In this document: positions 1-8,413 of the stretch, piece by piece
How positions within the stretch are numbered: the stretch's first letter is position 1
How the letters are laid out: each line of letters begins with the position of its first letter
From: Thalassospira sp. HJ
GTDB lineage: Bacteria; Pseudomonadota; Alphaproteobacteria; Rhodospirillales; Thalassospiraceae
Reading direction: 5' to 3'
DNA: 64,000 bases
NCBI RefSeq assembly: GCF_000948415.1
Contig: NZ_JYII01000012.1
Location: 496,001 to 560,000, forward strand
The notes under the pieces: model-generated
What the model was told of the DNA's origin: nothing
The model's database searches: none
Seen by the model: the letters and a program-made list of their open reading frames with translations, nothing else
Made by a program: the position numbers and the translations under genes

Positions 1-326
1 ATTTGGCCGAGGACGTGTTTTTGAATGTCGGCTGTGTGATTCTTGATACCGCGCCCGTGAAGATCGGGCGGCATTCGATGCTGGGCCCGAATGTGCAGAT
101 TTATTGTGCGGACCATCATCGTGATCCGGAACTGCGCAAACAGCATCTTGAAATCGCCAAGCCGGTGACGATTGGCGACAATGTCTGGATCGGCGGCGGG
201 GCGATTATTCTGCCGGGCATTACGATCGGCGATGAGGCGATCATTGGTGCCGGGGCGGTGGTGACGCGTGATGTTGCGGCGGGCACCACAGTTGTTGGTA
301 ATCCGGCCAAGGCGATTGGGCGGTAA
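1..326 (+). CDS. Sugar O-acetyltransferase (maltose/galactoside acetyltransferase type), 3' part only
   Basis: Cut by the window edge: the reading frame is open from base 3, the first visible codon is an internal TTG, and about 107 C-terminal residues remain. They form left-handed beta-helix hexapeptide repeats (VKIGRH, VTIGDN, ITIGDE, AIIGAG). They end in GNPAKAIGR, the usual end of the Maa/LacA/NodL acyl-CoA transferases. The segment CADHHRD carries the histidine expected of the active site. Family members move an acetyl group from acetyl-CoA to a sugar hydroxyl in the cytoplasm, and the natural substrate cannot be told from sequence. A small palindrome follows the stop. Confidence 0.85.
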   Translation, partial: LAEDVFLNVGCVILDTAPVKIGRHSMLGPNVQIYCADHHRDPELRKQHLEIAKPVTIGDNVWIGGGAIILPGITIGDEAIIGAGAVVTRDVAAGTTVVGNPAKAIGR

Positions 327-358
327 ACCGTTTTTTGCTTAAGGCTGCTGTGTCCGGG

Positions 359-376
359 TTCCCGCCTGCGCGGGAA
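359..376. repeat. Short GC-rich palindrome (7-bp arms)
   Basis: TTCCCGC, four loop bases, then GCGGGAA, followed by a run of A. It resembles the dispersed short palindromes often found between proteobacterial genes and may also end the acetyltransferase transcript. It has no strong T tract on the + strand. Confidence 0.45.
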
Positions 377-504
377 TGACGGGCAAAAAAAAGAGGCAAC
401 TGGCCAGGGGTGGACGCGGTTGCCACGGAGTTCATCACGAGCTCCAAGTTGGGACAACCTTCAATGAGGATGTCACAGGGTAAGCGTTGAGCGGGAAAAC
501 TCGT

Positions 505-1038
505 TCAGGAGATATCGTCTGTGGCCGGGCGGCGTTTGCGCCCCGTAACCATGGCGCGCACCAGATTTTCATGATGGCGCAGGCTGGCCAGGATCACGCC
601 GCCGACATGAAGCAGCACCAGGAACAGCAGGCCGTTTGCCAGTGCCTCGTGGGTTTCCTCGACCCATTCGGATCCCCAGAACATGGTGGTGGTGTACATC
701 CAGCCCGTCAGCGCACAACCCGCCATGGCGAGGATGAGGGCGATGATCATGGCTGCCCCGGCCGGGTTATGGCCGAGATAGCGGGATTCCGTGCCGCGCA
801 GGATATCGCCAAGATATTTAAGCGTTGCCGTAGGGCTTTTGATGAACTGGGTAAAGCGGGCATAGCGCGTACCGATCAGGCCCCAGACAAGGCGTAACGC
901 AATCAGGCCGCCAGCGGCATATCCGGCCCAGTGATGCAGGCTGTCCCATTCATCGGCCGTGATCCAGGCGATGACGAAACTTGCAGCCAGCCCCCAGTGA
1001 AACAGGCGGACAAACGGGTCCCATACTTTGACAGACAT
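505..1038 (-). CDS. Cytochrome b561 family membrane protein
   Basis: 177 residues with about four hydrophobic helices. It starts MSVKVWDPFVRLFHW, the typical first helix of the bacterial b561 / NiFe-hydrogenase b-type cytochrome family. Histidines in FHWG, LHHWAGY, HEAL and LLHVGG can serve as haem ligands. Family members carry electrons between quinol and a periplasmic or membrane partner. The gene lies downstream of a periplasmic PepSY protein on the same strand, and both are divergent from a two-component system. This arrangement suggests a regulated membrane redox unit. The electron donor and acceptor cannot be named. Confidence 0.85.
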   Translation of the reverse strand: MSVKVWDPFVRLFHWGLAASFVIAWITADEWDSLHHWAGYAAGGLIALRLVWGLIGTRYARFTQFIKSPTATLKYLGDILRGTESRYLGHNPAGAAMIIALILAMAGCALTGWMYTTTMFWGSEWVEETHEALANGLLFLVLLHVGGVILASLRHHENLVRAMVTGRKRRPATDDIS

Positions 1039-1182
1039 GATGCGTGCTCCTGATGGTGCGGGTTTTGTCAGGTAAACAGGTTCGGGGAGGCGACCCTGAG
1101 CAAGGGCACCCGTTCAGGCAGGCACGGGGCCAGGGGACAGCATTGCTCAGGGCCGCACTCAGCCGAGGGAGGCCTTTATTGA

Positions 1183-1485
1183 TCAGTCGTCTTCCTTGAC
1201 GATCTCGAAGGTGGCCGGGTTGAAATAGGCCTCAACCTTCTTGCCATCGGCCTTGATGGCGTAAACCTCAAAACAGCCCTCGTCTTCCTTGATCTTGCGC
1301 ACGTCCCAGCCGTCAGCGGCGAGCTTTTCTTTCAGCGCATCCATGCTCTGCCATTCGGCTTTTGGCACGTTGCAATAGTCATCGCTTGCCTGTGCGGTAT
1401 TGGTGGTCAGGCCAAGGGTGGTGGTCGCCAGCAGGGCAGCGGCAAAGACGCCAAGGGCAGCTTTCGGGAAAACAGTGTTTTTCAT
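1183..1485 (-). CDS. Small periplasmic PepSY-domain protein
   Basis: 100 residues. An N-terminal signal peptide (KAALGVFAAALLATTTLGL) ends near AQA-SDD. The mature part is one PepSY unit: a helix (SMDALKEKLAADGWDVRKIK) followed by strands ending KKVEAYFNPATFEIVKED. Cys38 and Cys71 could form a disulfide. PepSY units often inhibit proteases or bind metal or other ligands in the periplasm. It lies upstream of the cytochrome b561 gene on the same strand, 144 bases away, and divergent from the response regulator at 1676, which probably controls it. Confidence 0.85.
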   Translation of the reverse strand: MKNTVFPKAALGVFAAALLATTTLGLTTNTAQASDDYCNVPKAEWQSMDALKEKLAADGWDVRKIKEDEGCFEVYAIKADGKKVEAYFNPATFEIVKEDD

Positions 1486-1675
1486 GGCTCGGTTCCTTCA
1501 TAAGATTGTGAGGGCACAAAATGGAAAAATTTCTTTGAGCGTCGCCGATATTGCCGTGCGTTCCTGACAGCAAACTGAAAAAGACACGCAGCGTCGTTCA
1601 GCTTATTGTCAGGATGCAAGCTTAGGTCGTGAGCCGGGGCAGACCCGTTGACATAAAGCCGGATGTGAGGTTGGG

Positions 1676-2335
1676 GTGCGTATTCTTCTGGTCGAAGATG
1701 AAATGATGCTGGCAGACGCGGTGCGCGATCATTTGCTGGCGGCTGGCGAGGCGGTTGATCACAGCGCAAGCGTTGTCGATGCCGAGATCATGCTGCGCGG
1801 AACCAACTATGATGTGTTGCTGCTTGACCTGAACCTGCCCGATGGCAAGGGGCTTGATTTGTTGCGCGATTTGCGTCGCAAGGGATCGGCGACACCGTGC
1901 ATTATCCTGACCGCACAGGATCAGATTTCAGACCGGATCGAGGGGCTTAATGCCGGGGCGGATGATTATCTGGTCAAGCCGTTTGATCTGAATGAGCTTT
2001 CTGCACGCTTGGCGGCCGTGTCGCGGCGTTATAGCGGCAATCCCAATCCGTTTGTCGAGCTTGATGGCGGGGTCGAGGTTGATCTTGCCGGGCGGTCGGT
2101 TTTGCGCGACGGGGTGCAGGTTGACCTGACCTCGCGCGAATGGGCGCTGTTTGATCAGATGGTCAAACGGCCCGGCCAGACCTTATCGAAACGTCAGCTT
2201 GAAGAAGCGCTTTATGAATTTGGTGCGGAGATTGAAAGCAACACGGTCGAGGTCTATGTCAGCCGCCTGCGCCGCAAGCTAGGCAAGGAAGTGATTAAAA
2301 CCGTGCGCGGTGTCGGCTATCGGGTTGACGGATGA
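1676..2335 (+). CDS. OmpR/PhoB-family response regulator
   Basis: 219 residues beginning at a GTG codon. The receiver domain (about 1-120) has the acidic pair Glu7/Asp8, phospho-acceptor Asp51 in LLLDLNLPDG, Thr in ILTAQD and Lys in LVKPFD. A winged-helix DNA-binding domain (about 130-219) ends VYVSRLRRKL..VRGVGYRV. It is of the QseB/PmrA/TctD type. The stop overlaps the start of the sensor kinase (ATGA), so the two are translationally coupled. The divergent PepSY and cytochrome b genes are the obvious targets, with promoters in 1486-1675. Confidence 0.93.
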   Translation: MRILLVEDEMMLADAVRDHLLAAGEAVDHSASVVDAEIMLRGTNYDVLLLDLNLPDGKGLDLLRDLRRKGSATPCIILTAQDQISDRIEGLNAGADDYLVKPFDLNELSARLAAVSRRYSGNPNPFVELDGGVEVDLAGRSVLRDGVQVDLTSREWALFDQMVKRPGQTLSKRQLEEALYEFGAEIESNTVEVYVSRLRRKLGKEVIKTVRGVGYRVDG

Positions 2336-3732
2336 TGAAGATCAGGGCGCAAAACAGTCTTCAGTTTATCCTGACCAAACGCCTGACGGTGATCGTTGCG
2401 GTGTTCTGGGTGATTGGTGCTGCGTTCGCGGCCTATACCGCACGCCACGAGATGGAAGAGGGAGCGGACACCGCCCTTATTGAAACCTCGCGCCGGGCAT
2501 CAACCCTTGTGATTGATTATCTGGAAAATCATCAGGATGAAGGCGAAATCGTTGTGCTGCCCGAGCCCGGGTTTGACGTCGAGCTGGGTGACGACAGTGA
2601 CTATGACGAGGATTTCGACGATTTCGATGACTTCATGCAATATCAGCTGCGCAACGCGGATGGCGAAGTTTTGCTGCGTTCCCAAAACGCGCCGGAAACG
2701 CCGTTTGATACGCCGCTCAAGCCCGGTTTCAGCAATGGTGATAAGGTCCGCGTTTATACCAGTGTGACCGGCAATGGCGACATGTTCATGCAGGTGGCCG
2801 AACCGACCGAACATCGCAATGAAGCGATCATTGAAACCGTGGTGTCGCAATTCACCCCGCTGATCTTCCTGATCCCGGTGACGATTTTGGCGGTGGTTTA
2901 TAGTGTCACCCGCGCGCTTGGCCCGGTGCGCCAGGTTCGCAACGAGATCGAGGCACGTGGGGAGGGTAACCTGACCCCGATCGAGCAGGACGACCCGATC
3001 GAGGAAATCAATACCATCGTCACGGCGGTCAACCGACTGATGGGCAAGCTTGAGGCGGCGCTCAGTGTCGAGCGCAGCTTTACCGCCAACAGCGCCCATG
3101 AGCTGCGCACGCCAATCGCGGTGGCACTGGCGCAAACGCAGCGACTGGTGCTGGAACTGCCAGAAGGGCATGATAGCCGCAAACGTGCGGTTCAGACCGA
3201 AGAGGCGCTTAAACGTCTTTCGCGATTGGCGGAGAAATTGCTGCAGCTGGCGCGTGCGGAATCAAGCGGTGGCTTTAGCCCGACCGGACATAATCAGGAT
3301 CTTGGCCCGACCCTTAATCTGGTGATTGAAGACCTCAGACGGGCCGGGATTGACGGGGCCGATATCCGCTTTGATGCGGACAATCTGGCAACGCTTTCGG
3401 CCAATATCGACCTTGATGCCTTTGCGATCTGCATGCGCAACCTGATCGAAAATGCCCTGAAATATGGCGGGGATGAAGAGCCGGTCGAGATCCGCGTGGT
3501 CGAGGATCGTATCTTGCAGGTGTCAAACGGCGGCACACCTGTTAGCCCGGCAGAACTCAGCCAACTGACCACCCGGTTCAAACGATCGAGCAACAAGGCC
3601 GACGGTTCGGGATTGGGGTTGGCGATTGTTGAGGCGATCGCGCGCAATACCAAATCCGAGCTCAAGCTTTACTCCCCACGGCCCGACCATACGGACGGCT
3701 TCATGGCTGAGCTTCGGTTGCATCAAAGCTAA
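2332..3732 (+). CDS. Sensor histidine kinase with acidic periplasmic loop
   Basis: 466 residues. TM1 is at about 17-36, a periplasmic sensor at about 37-165, TM2 at about 168-192, then HAMP. HisKA has the phospho-accepting His near residue 256 (NSAHELRTP). HATPase_c has an N box (NLIENALKYG) and G box (GSGLGLAIVEA). The sensor loop has ten acidic residues within 87-100, an extreme patch recalling the cation- and peptide-sensing surface of PhoQ. It overlaps the response regulator gene by 4 bases. Role inferred: sensing divalent metals, cationic compounds or envelope stress and driving the regulator upstream. Confidence 0.92.
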   Translation: MMKIRAQNSLQFILTKRLTVIVAVFWVIGAAFAAYTARHEMEEGADTALIETSRRASTLVIDYLENHQDEGEIVVLPEPGFDVELGDDSDYDEDFDDFDDFMQYQLRNADGEVLLRSQNAPETPFDTPLKPGFSNGDKVRVYTSVTGNGDMFMQVAEPTEHRNEAIIETVVSQFTPLIFLIPVTILAVVYSVTRALGPVRQVRNEIEARGEGNLTPIEQDDPIEEINTIVTAVNRLMGKLEAALSVERSFTANSAHELRTPIAVALAQTQRLVLELPEGHDSRKRAVQTEEALKRLSRLAEKLLQLARAESSGGFSPTGHNQDLGPTLNLVIEDLRRAGIDGADIRFDADNLATLSANIDLDAFAICMRNLIENALKYGGDEEPVEIRVVEDRILQVSNGGTPVSPAELSQLTTRFKRSSNKADGSGLGLAIVEAIARNTKSELKLYSPRPDHTDGFMAELRLHQS

Positions 3733-3860
3733 TGCTCATAAACCTCATCCAGCCGCCAATATCCAGAAGGCTGCGGGGTGATCGGATGACTAGGGGTAAG
3801 GGTAACTTCCCTGACAATACAAGACTGGCGCGTGAGCTACTGTTCGTTTCTCCACCAATC

Positions 3861-3913
3861 ACCTTACAGTCCCAAAAATCAGAAGACGGTTCTGATTTTT
3901 GGGACTGTAAGGT
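3861..3913. repeat. Perfect 24-bp inverted repeat with 5-base loop
   Basis: Arms at 3861-3884 and 3890-3913 are exact reverse complements around GACGG. This is longer than a usual intrinsic terminator and not directly followed by a T run, although TTTTT occurs a few bases later. It lies between the kinase gene and the AT-rich gene at 3992 and marks the left side of that island. It could terminate the two-component transcript or be a mobile-element relic. Confidence 0.8.
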
Positions 3914-3991
3914 TAAGGTTTTTAGTGTCACTTTTTTGATATACAATCTAGGGTGGTGTTTGCTTCTTGTTGTAAGTCAGAAGGTTTTCTT

Positions 3992-4897
3992 ATGCTGTGC
4001 ACGTTTTCTCGAAATTTTCCAAAGAAAGTAGAAGGATTTCTTGAGAAAGAGCGCAAATTAAGCCGACGCTTTCGAGAGGAGACGGTTACAGATTTACTCG
4101 TTGGAGGGATATTAGGTGTTTGCGGCAGAAACGTCATTGTTGATTTTTCTGACGAGGTGAACACCGGTGCTGATTTGGAGCTGGTGTACTATGATATAGC
4201 TACCAATCTGCATTTCAGGCTTGTTATACAGGCGAAGCGGTCTTTTGGTCGTGGTAAGTACTGGAAGAGGCACAGCGTGCGAGAGTTGTTCCATCGCACG
4301 AAAGGCACAAAAAGACTGCAATCGGATGTTTTGATCAAGTGTGCAAGTACATCTGCAGGCTCAACGTATCCGTATTATCTCATTTACAACACGAAACATA
4401 CGTGTGAGCTAGCCCGCAAAGCTGGAGCTCATCAATTGCAGGGAGTCAATGTTGTAGATGGATACTTTATGAATAGTCGTGTGAAGCGCGCAGCAAAACT
4501 TTCAAGACCGTCAAAAATGAAAAGTTTAAAGGAGCTTCATCTTCAATTTTTTCCGCTATCAACGCTATTATGTTTTGGTCTTCGAGTAAGGGGCATTATT
4601 GGTCGAGCAATGGCTCTGTCGGTTGGTTCGACGGACAGTATTGAGCAATCAATAATTGTATCATCTATTCCAACGCCAACAGATATTCTCAATGTGGTCC
4701 GTAAGTGTCGCGAAAATACAATTGAAAGTCTCGCTCAAACGGAAATCGAGAAGAAAGAGGTCGAAAGCTCAATTCCGATGCCCAAGTTGTCCGCACAGTT
4801 GCCACCGCATATCCGGAGCTTGATAGACGGAGAGCCGGTCGGAGAAAAGGATGCGGGAACTTCAGTGATCTTTATTTCTGATTCATCACTTAGGTAA
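3992..4897 (+). CDS. DUF6615-like protein with PD-(D/E)XK nuclease-like residues
   Basis: 301 residues from the ATG at 3992, preceded by AGAAGG about 8 bases upstream. A GTG at 3953 would add 13 residues but has no good ribosome site. The N-terminal half resembles DUF6615 as I recall that family: MLCTF start, REETVTD, GADLEL, VIQAKRS. Glu29/30, Asp61, Gln80 and Lys82 fit the spacing of a PD-(D/E)XK nuclease core, with Q in place of D/E. The 120 C-terminal residues match nothing I know. The gene is visibly AT-richer than both neighbours and sits beside a perfect inverted repeat, which suggests horizontal acquisition. A defence or DNA-processing role is inference. Confidence 0.6.
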   Translation: MLCTFSRNFPKKVEGFLEKERKLSRRFREETVTDLLVGGILGVCGRNVIVDFSDEVNTGADLELVYYDIATNLHFRLVIQAKRSFGRGKYWKRHSVRELFHRTKGTKRLQSDVLIKCASTSAGSTYPYYLIYNTKHTCELARKAGAHQLQGVNVVDGYFMNSRVKRAAKLSRPSKMKSLKELHLQFFPLSTLLCFGLRVRGIIGRAMALSVGSTDSIEQSIIVSSIPTPTDILNVVRKCRENTIESLAQTEIEKKEVESSIPMPKLSAQLPPHIRSLIDGEPVGEKDAGTSVIFISDSSLR

Positions 4898-4899
4898 TG

Positions 4900-6090
4900 T
4901 TACTTACCCACCCCGACCTTGATCGCGAGTTTGCGTAGCGGGCCGATGCGGTTGATGGCGGTGAGGCCGGCATAGCGCAGGTCACGTAGTGTTTTAGGTT
5001 CGAACATGGATGCGCGGTTCAGAAGGTCGATGCCGCCGACGCGCATGACGGTTTTGGGCAACTGGCGGCGTTCGTAGGATTTCAGAAGCGGGGTTGCGCC
5101 GATATCCTCGCCATGCAGTTTGGCCTTGGCCATCAGTTCGGCCAGGGTTTCGATGTCATGCAGGCTCATATTCAGTCCCTGTGCGCCAATCGGCGGGACG
5201 ACATGGGCGGATTCCGCGATCAAGGCAAGGCGGGCGGCAATCAGGCGCGATGGCACTTGCGAGATCATCGGCCAGACGGCGCGTGGGCTTGCGACCGTGA
5301 GGGGCCCAAACAGGTTCATGGTGTCCTTGGTGATCTCGGCGGATAAGGCCTCGTCACTCATGGCGTTCAGTTCATCGGCACTGCTTGCCGGGACCATCCA
5401 GACGACCGACGAGCAGGGCTTGCCATTCAAATCTGGCATCGGGACGAGGGTCAGCGGGCCGCCAGTGCGGTGGATTTCGGTCGAGATGCTGTCATGAGGT
5501 TTGTCATGGGTAACGACAAAGACCAGAGCGCTTTGATCATAAGCCCAGCGCTTGTATTTGATCCCAGCCATGTCACGCAGCGATGAGTTGCGACCATCAG
5601 CTGCAATCACGACCTTTGCCCGGACCGTCTGACCATCGGAAAGCGTTGCCTCGCCAAAGCGCGCAGTGCTTTTGAATGCGGTCACGGTGGTCGAAAAGCG
5701 GAAATCGACATTATCAAGCTTCGCCAGGCGCGCCATCAGGGCGACACGGGCGGCCTTGTTCGAGACATTCCAGCCAAAGAAGCCGTTCTTGGTTTCAGAG
5801 CCATCAAAGTCGGCGGTTTCGCGCGGGGTGCGCTCTGCACCGCCAGCATCGACAATCCGCATGACGCGCAGTTCCGCACCCGTCGGTTTGATGGCATCCC
5901 AGACGCCGGCTTTTTTAAGCGTCTCAATGCCCGGTTCCAGAAAAGCGGTGGTGCGCAGATCCGTGCCTTCGCCGATATCAGAAGGGGCCGGGTCGACAAT
6001 CACGATCTGATGGCCGTCTGCCGCAAAACGTGCCGCAGCACTCATTCCGGCGATGCCGCCGCCTGCAATCAGAATATCGGTTTCGATCAT
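4900..6090 (-). CDS. UbiH/UbiF/COQ6-family FAD monooxygenase
   Basis: 396 residues. The N-terminal Rossmann motif IAGGGIAGM binds FAD. VIAADGRNSSLR is the DG motif. AESAHVVPPIGAQGLN takes the place of the GDAAH..PxxGQG motif, with GD changed to ES, a departure from UbiH and UbiF. Family members hydroxylate the ubiquinone ring on the inner face of the membrane. Alphaproteobacteria divide these steps among UbiH, UbiF, UbiL and UbiM types, and I cannot assign which ring position this one uses. It is convergent with the island gene at 3992, with only two bases between them. Confidence 0.85.
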   Translation of the reverse strand: MIETDILIAGGGIAGMSAAARFAADGHQIVIVDPAPSDIGEGTDLRTTAFLEPGIETLKKAGVWDAIKPTGAELRVMRIVDAGGAERTPRETADFDGSETKNGFFGWNVSNKAARVALMARLAKLDNVDFRFSTTVTAFKSTARFGEATLSDGQTVRAKVVIAADGRNSSLRDMAGIKYKRWAYDQSALVFVVTHDKPHDSISTEIHRTGGPLTLVPMPDLNGKPCSSVVWMVPASSADELNAMSDEALSAEITKDTMNLFGPLTVASPRAVWPMISQVPSRLIAARLALIAESAHVVPPIGAQGLNMSLHDIETLAELMAKAKLHGEDIGATPLLKSYERRQLPKTVMRVGGIDLLNRASMFEPKTLRDLRYAGLTAINRIGPLRKLAIKVGVGK

Positions 6091-6342
6091 GACTGTTTAT
6101 CCTGTCTCTTGGGCCGGGATGGCGCAAGCATCCGTGCTGCCATCGCCTGCAAAACGTGTCGGGCAATGTGCCCTGTCAGGGGACTATACGCAACGGTTTT
6201 GCCATCCGTTTTGATCCAGATTACAGCAAGGCGATTTTGTCGGGCGGGAATAGGGTTGGGCGCGGGGATTGCCCCATGGGGAAAATTGGGCCATTTTGGG
6301 GATGCCAACCGCCACCACCCCTTACAGTTAAGGACGTCAAAG

Positions 6343-6669
6343 ATGCTCGCCTGGGTATATCTGATTGTTGCGATCAGCCTTGAAGTGATCGGGACGATAT
6401 CGCTGAAATTCTCCAACGGATTTACCGATTGGCGCTTTACGGTTCTGAGCCTTGGCGTCTATGGGCTGAGCTTCTGGGTGCTGTCGATGACGCTGCGCAT
6501 CATTCCGGTCGGAACCGCCTATGCGGTGTGGGCCGGGCTTGGCACGGCCTCGGTCGCGATGATCGGATGGTTGTTCCTGAAGGAACCGATGACGGCCCTT
6601 AAGGCCGTGTTCCTTCTGATGATCATTGGCGGTGTGGTTGGCCTGAAATCGATCAGCACTGAAAGTTAA
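6343..6669 (+). CDS. Small multidrug resistance (SMR) efflux protein
   Basis: 108 residues and four transmembrane helices. It begins MLAWVYLIVAISLEVIGT with the essential membrane-embedded glutamate at position 14. It also has the family motifs PVGTAYAVWAGLG and KAVFLLMIIGGVVGL. SMR dimers exchange protons for quaternary cations or guanidinium. The ATG at 6343 is chosen because it gives exactly the family length; the longer open frame upstream runs into the divergent ubi-type gene. It ends 19 bases before the convergent epimerase gene. Substrate (EmrE/QacE-like or Gdx-like) is not decided. Confidence 0.9.
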   Translation: MLAWVYLIVAISLEVIGTISLKFSNGFTDWRFTVLSLGVYGLSFWVLSMTLRIIPVGTAYAVWAGLGTASVAMIGWLFLKEPMTALKAVFLLMIIGGVVGLKSISTES

Positions 6670-6688
6670 TGGCGTTTACATTGGCGCG

Positions 6689-7597
6689 TTAGAAACCGGG
6701 CTTTGCCATCGATTGGATGTCGGCTGCGATGTTTTGATGGATTGGTGACCAGCCGAGATCGCGCATGGCAGCGTGATTTTCCATGACCTGATGATGGGCA
6801 AGACCGGCTGCCCAACTGCCAAGGCGGTCCATGGCGGTTTGGGTGGTGATGGTCTCGATCTGGCAGTCGTCACCGCCGAAATGTGTCGCGATCAGTTGGG
6901 CGCGGCGTTGATGGGGCACGCCATTGATGCCTATACCAAACCAGGATGATCTCTGTTTGGCGTGGCTTAGGGCCAACCGATAGAGATCAGCCAGATCATC
7001 GTTGTGGATGATGGGCAGGGTGATGTCCGGCGCACCGATGATTGTCACTCGGTTGTCGGTCCGTGCGGTTTCGATATCACGCGACAGCATCCCGTAATGG
7101 CCGTGGCGGCCGGTGCCGTAAACGCAGGCCGGGTGGATGATGATTCCGTCAATGCCATCATCACCAAGCACGCGGTCGATGCCCGCACACATCCATTCAA
7201 AGTCTGGCAAGGGATCGAACGCAGCGCTTTCATTAATTACTTCATTTGGCTTGGTTTGGGGAAACAACCATGTGCCGCCGGTATAGAGGAACCGCACACG
7301 GCCCGGCATCTGGCGGGCGGCGGGGATCAGGTGATCAAGCAGGATGCGATCCGTATCCGCCATGTCATCCCCGAATGTGCAGGCGGTGTGAATGATGGCA
7401 TTGATGGCGGGCAAGTTTCCGGCCCACGCGGCGGGATCGGTGATGTCGCCCATGATCGGGGTTGCACCGAGATCTGTTAGCAAGATGCGGCTGGCCTGCG
7501 ATCTGGCAAGCGCAAAGATTTGGTGCTGGTGAGCGATCAGGTTTTCGATAATGGCCGAGCCGATTAGGCCGGTGCCACCGGTAACAAAGACGCGCAT
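6689..7597 (-). CDS. NAD(P)-dependent epimerase/dehydratase-like SDR
   Basis: 302 residues of the extended or atypical short-chain dehydrogenase type. The N-terminus MRVFVTGGTGLIGSAI gives the GxxGxxG dinucleotide site. IIHTACTFGDD lies at the usual NAD-contact position. There is no clear YxxxK pair: the region HPACVYGTGRHGHYGML has Tyr-Gly instead, as seen in some nucleoside-sugar epimerase relatives. The substrate is unknown. It stands alone, convergent with the SMR gene and in the same direction as the LysE gene at 7667. Confidence 0.82.
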   Translation of the reverse strand: MRVFVTGGTGLIGSAIIENLIAHQHQIFALARSQASRILLTDLGATPIMGDITDPAAWAGNLPAINAIIHTACTFGDDMADTDRILLDHLIPAARQMPGRVRFLYTGGTWLFPQTKPNEVINESAAFDPLPDFEWMCAGIDRVLGDDGIDGIIIHPACVYGTGRHGHYGMLSRDIETARTDNRVTIIGAPDITLPIIHNDDLADLYRLALSHAKQRSSWFGIGINGVPHQRRAQLIATHFGGDDCQIETITTQTAMDRLGSWAAGLAHHQVMENHAAMRDLGWSPIHQNIAADIQSMAKPGF

Positions 7598-7666
7598 TTA
7601 AATTCCCCGGTTGGATAAGGTGCGATCCTTGTCCGACCTCAACCGGGGTTGAGGTCAAGGCGATTT

Positions 7667-8287
7667 TTAAAGCCACATCGGAATGACAGAGGCAATCAGA
7701 AGCACACCGAGCGTCACATTGACTGTCCGCCATTGCCAATCGGATGTGAGTAACAGCGACAGGCTGAAGCCCAGCGAACACCAGAGCGCCATCGACAGCA
7801 TACCCGAAAAGGCAAAGGCACCGCCAAGGATCATGGCCAGTTCGGTTGGGTCCTGGGTGATGGCAGAGAACGAGGCGGCAGCGCCGATGGTGACAGCCCA
7901 GCCTTTTGGGTTGAGCCAGAGCAAGCCGAAGGCCCCGAGAAACGGGATCGGTTTGCTGTCTGAATTCGTGTCCTGTTCAAGGGGGCTTGTTTGGGCCGTG
8001 GGTGGCGGTGGGGCCATGGCGATTTTGACCGCCAGCCACAAAAGATAGGTTGTTCCGATCAGTTTGGTCACAAGTTCGATGGCCGGAAAGGTTTGAATCA
8101 AATTGGCCAGTCCAAGCGCACCAGCCGCCGCCAAGGTCAGCATGCCGATTGAAATGCCGAGGATAAACGGCACAGAACGACGAAAGCCGAATTGCGCACC
8201 GGATGCGGTGGCAAGGGTGGTTGCGCCGCCCGGGGACAGGGCAGCGGCCATGGTAAAGGACAAAACGGGCAGGAGAGTTTCGAACAT
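7667..8287 (-). CDS. LysE/RhtB-family amino acid exporter
   Basis: 206 residues from the ATG at 8287 with about six hydrophobic helices. It begins MFETLLPVLSFTMAAALSPGGATTLATASG, with the SPGP-like motif of the family as SPGG. A second conserved block, FGLLWLNPKGWAVTIGA, matches the usual N-P-K motif. Such proteins export amino acids or related metabolites by proton exchange. It is transcribed divergently from a LysR regulator. A 21-bp palindrome lies between them, so inducer-dependent control by that regulator is likely. Confidence 0.88.
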   Translation of the reverse strand: MFETLLPVLSFTMAAALSPGGATTLATASGAQFGFRRSVPFILGISIGMLTLAAAGALGLANLIQTFPAIELVTKLIGTTYLLWLAVKIAMAPPPPTAQTSPLEQDTNSDSKPIPFLGAFGLLWLNPKGWAVTIGAAASFSAITQDPTELAMILGGAFAFSGMLSMALWCSLGFSLSLLLTSDWQWRTVNVTLGVLLIASVIPMWL

Positions 8288-8369
8288 TCGGGGTCCTAAG
8301 GTGGCGCGAGGGGCGAAGATCATGAGAAAACAAATCTTTGCATTAGGAAATCGAATGTTCATTATGAGC

Positions 8370-8390
8370 AGCATTACAATGTGTAATGCT
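8370..8390. promoter_or_regulatory. Probable LysR operator (9-bp arms, 3-base centre)
   Basis: AGCATTACA, ATG, TGTAATGCT: a perfect dyad within the divergent lysE-lysR intergenic region, 24 bases before the LysR start. It contains the T-N11-A pattern typical of LysR-type binding sites and would overlap the regulator's own promoter. Confidence 0.65.
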
Positions 8391-8413
8391 GTGGTGTGAG
8401 CGGCAGGGATGTG

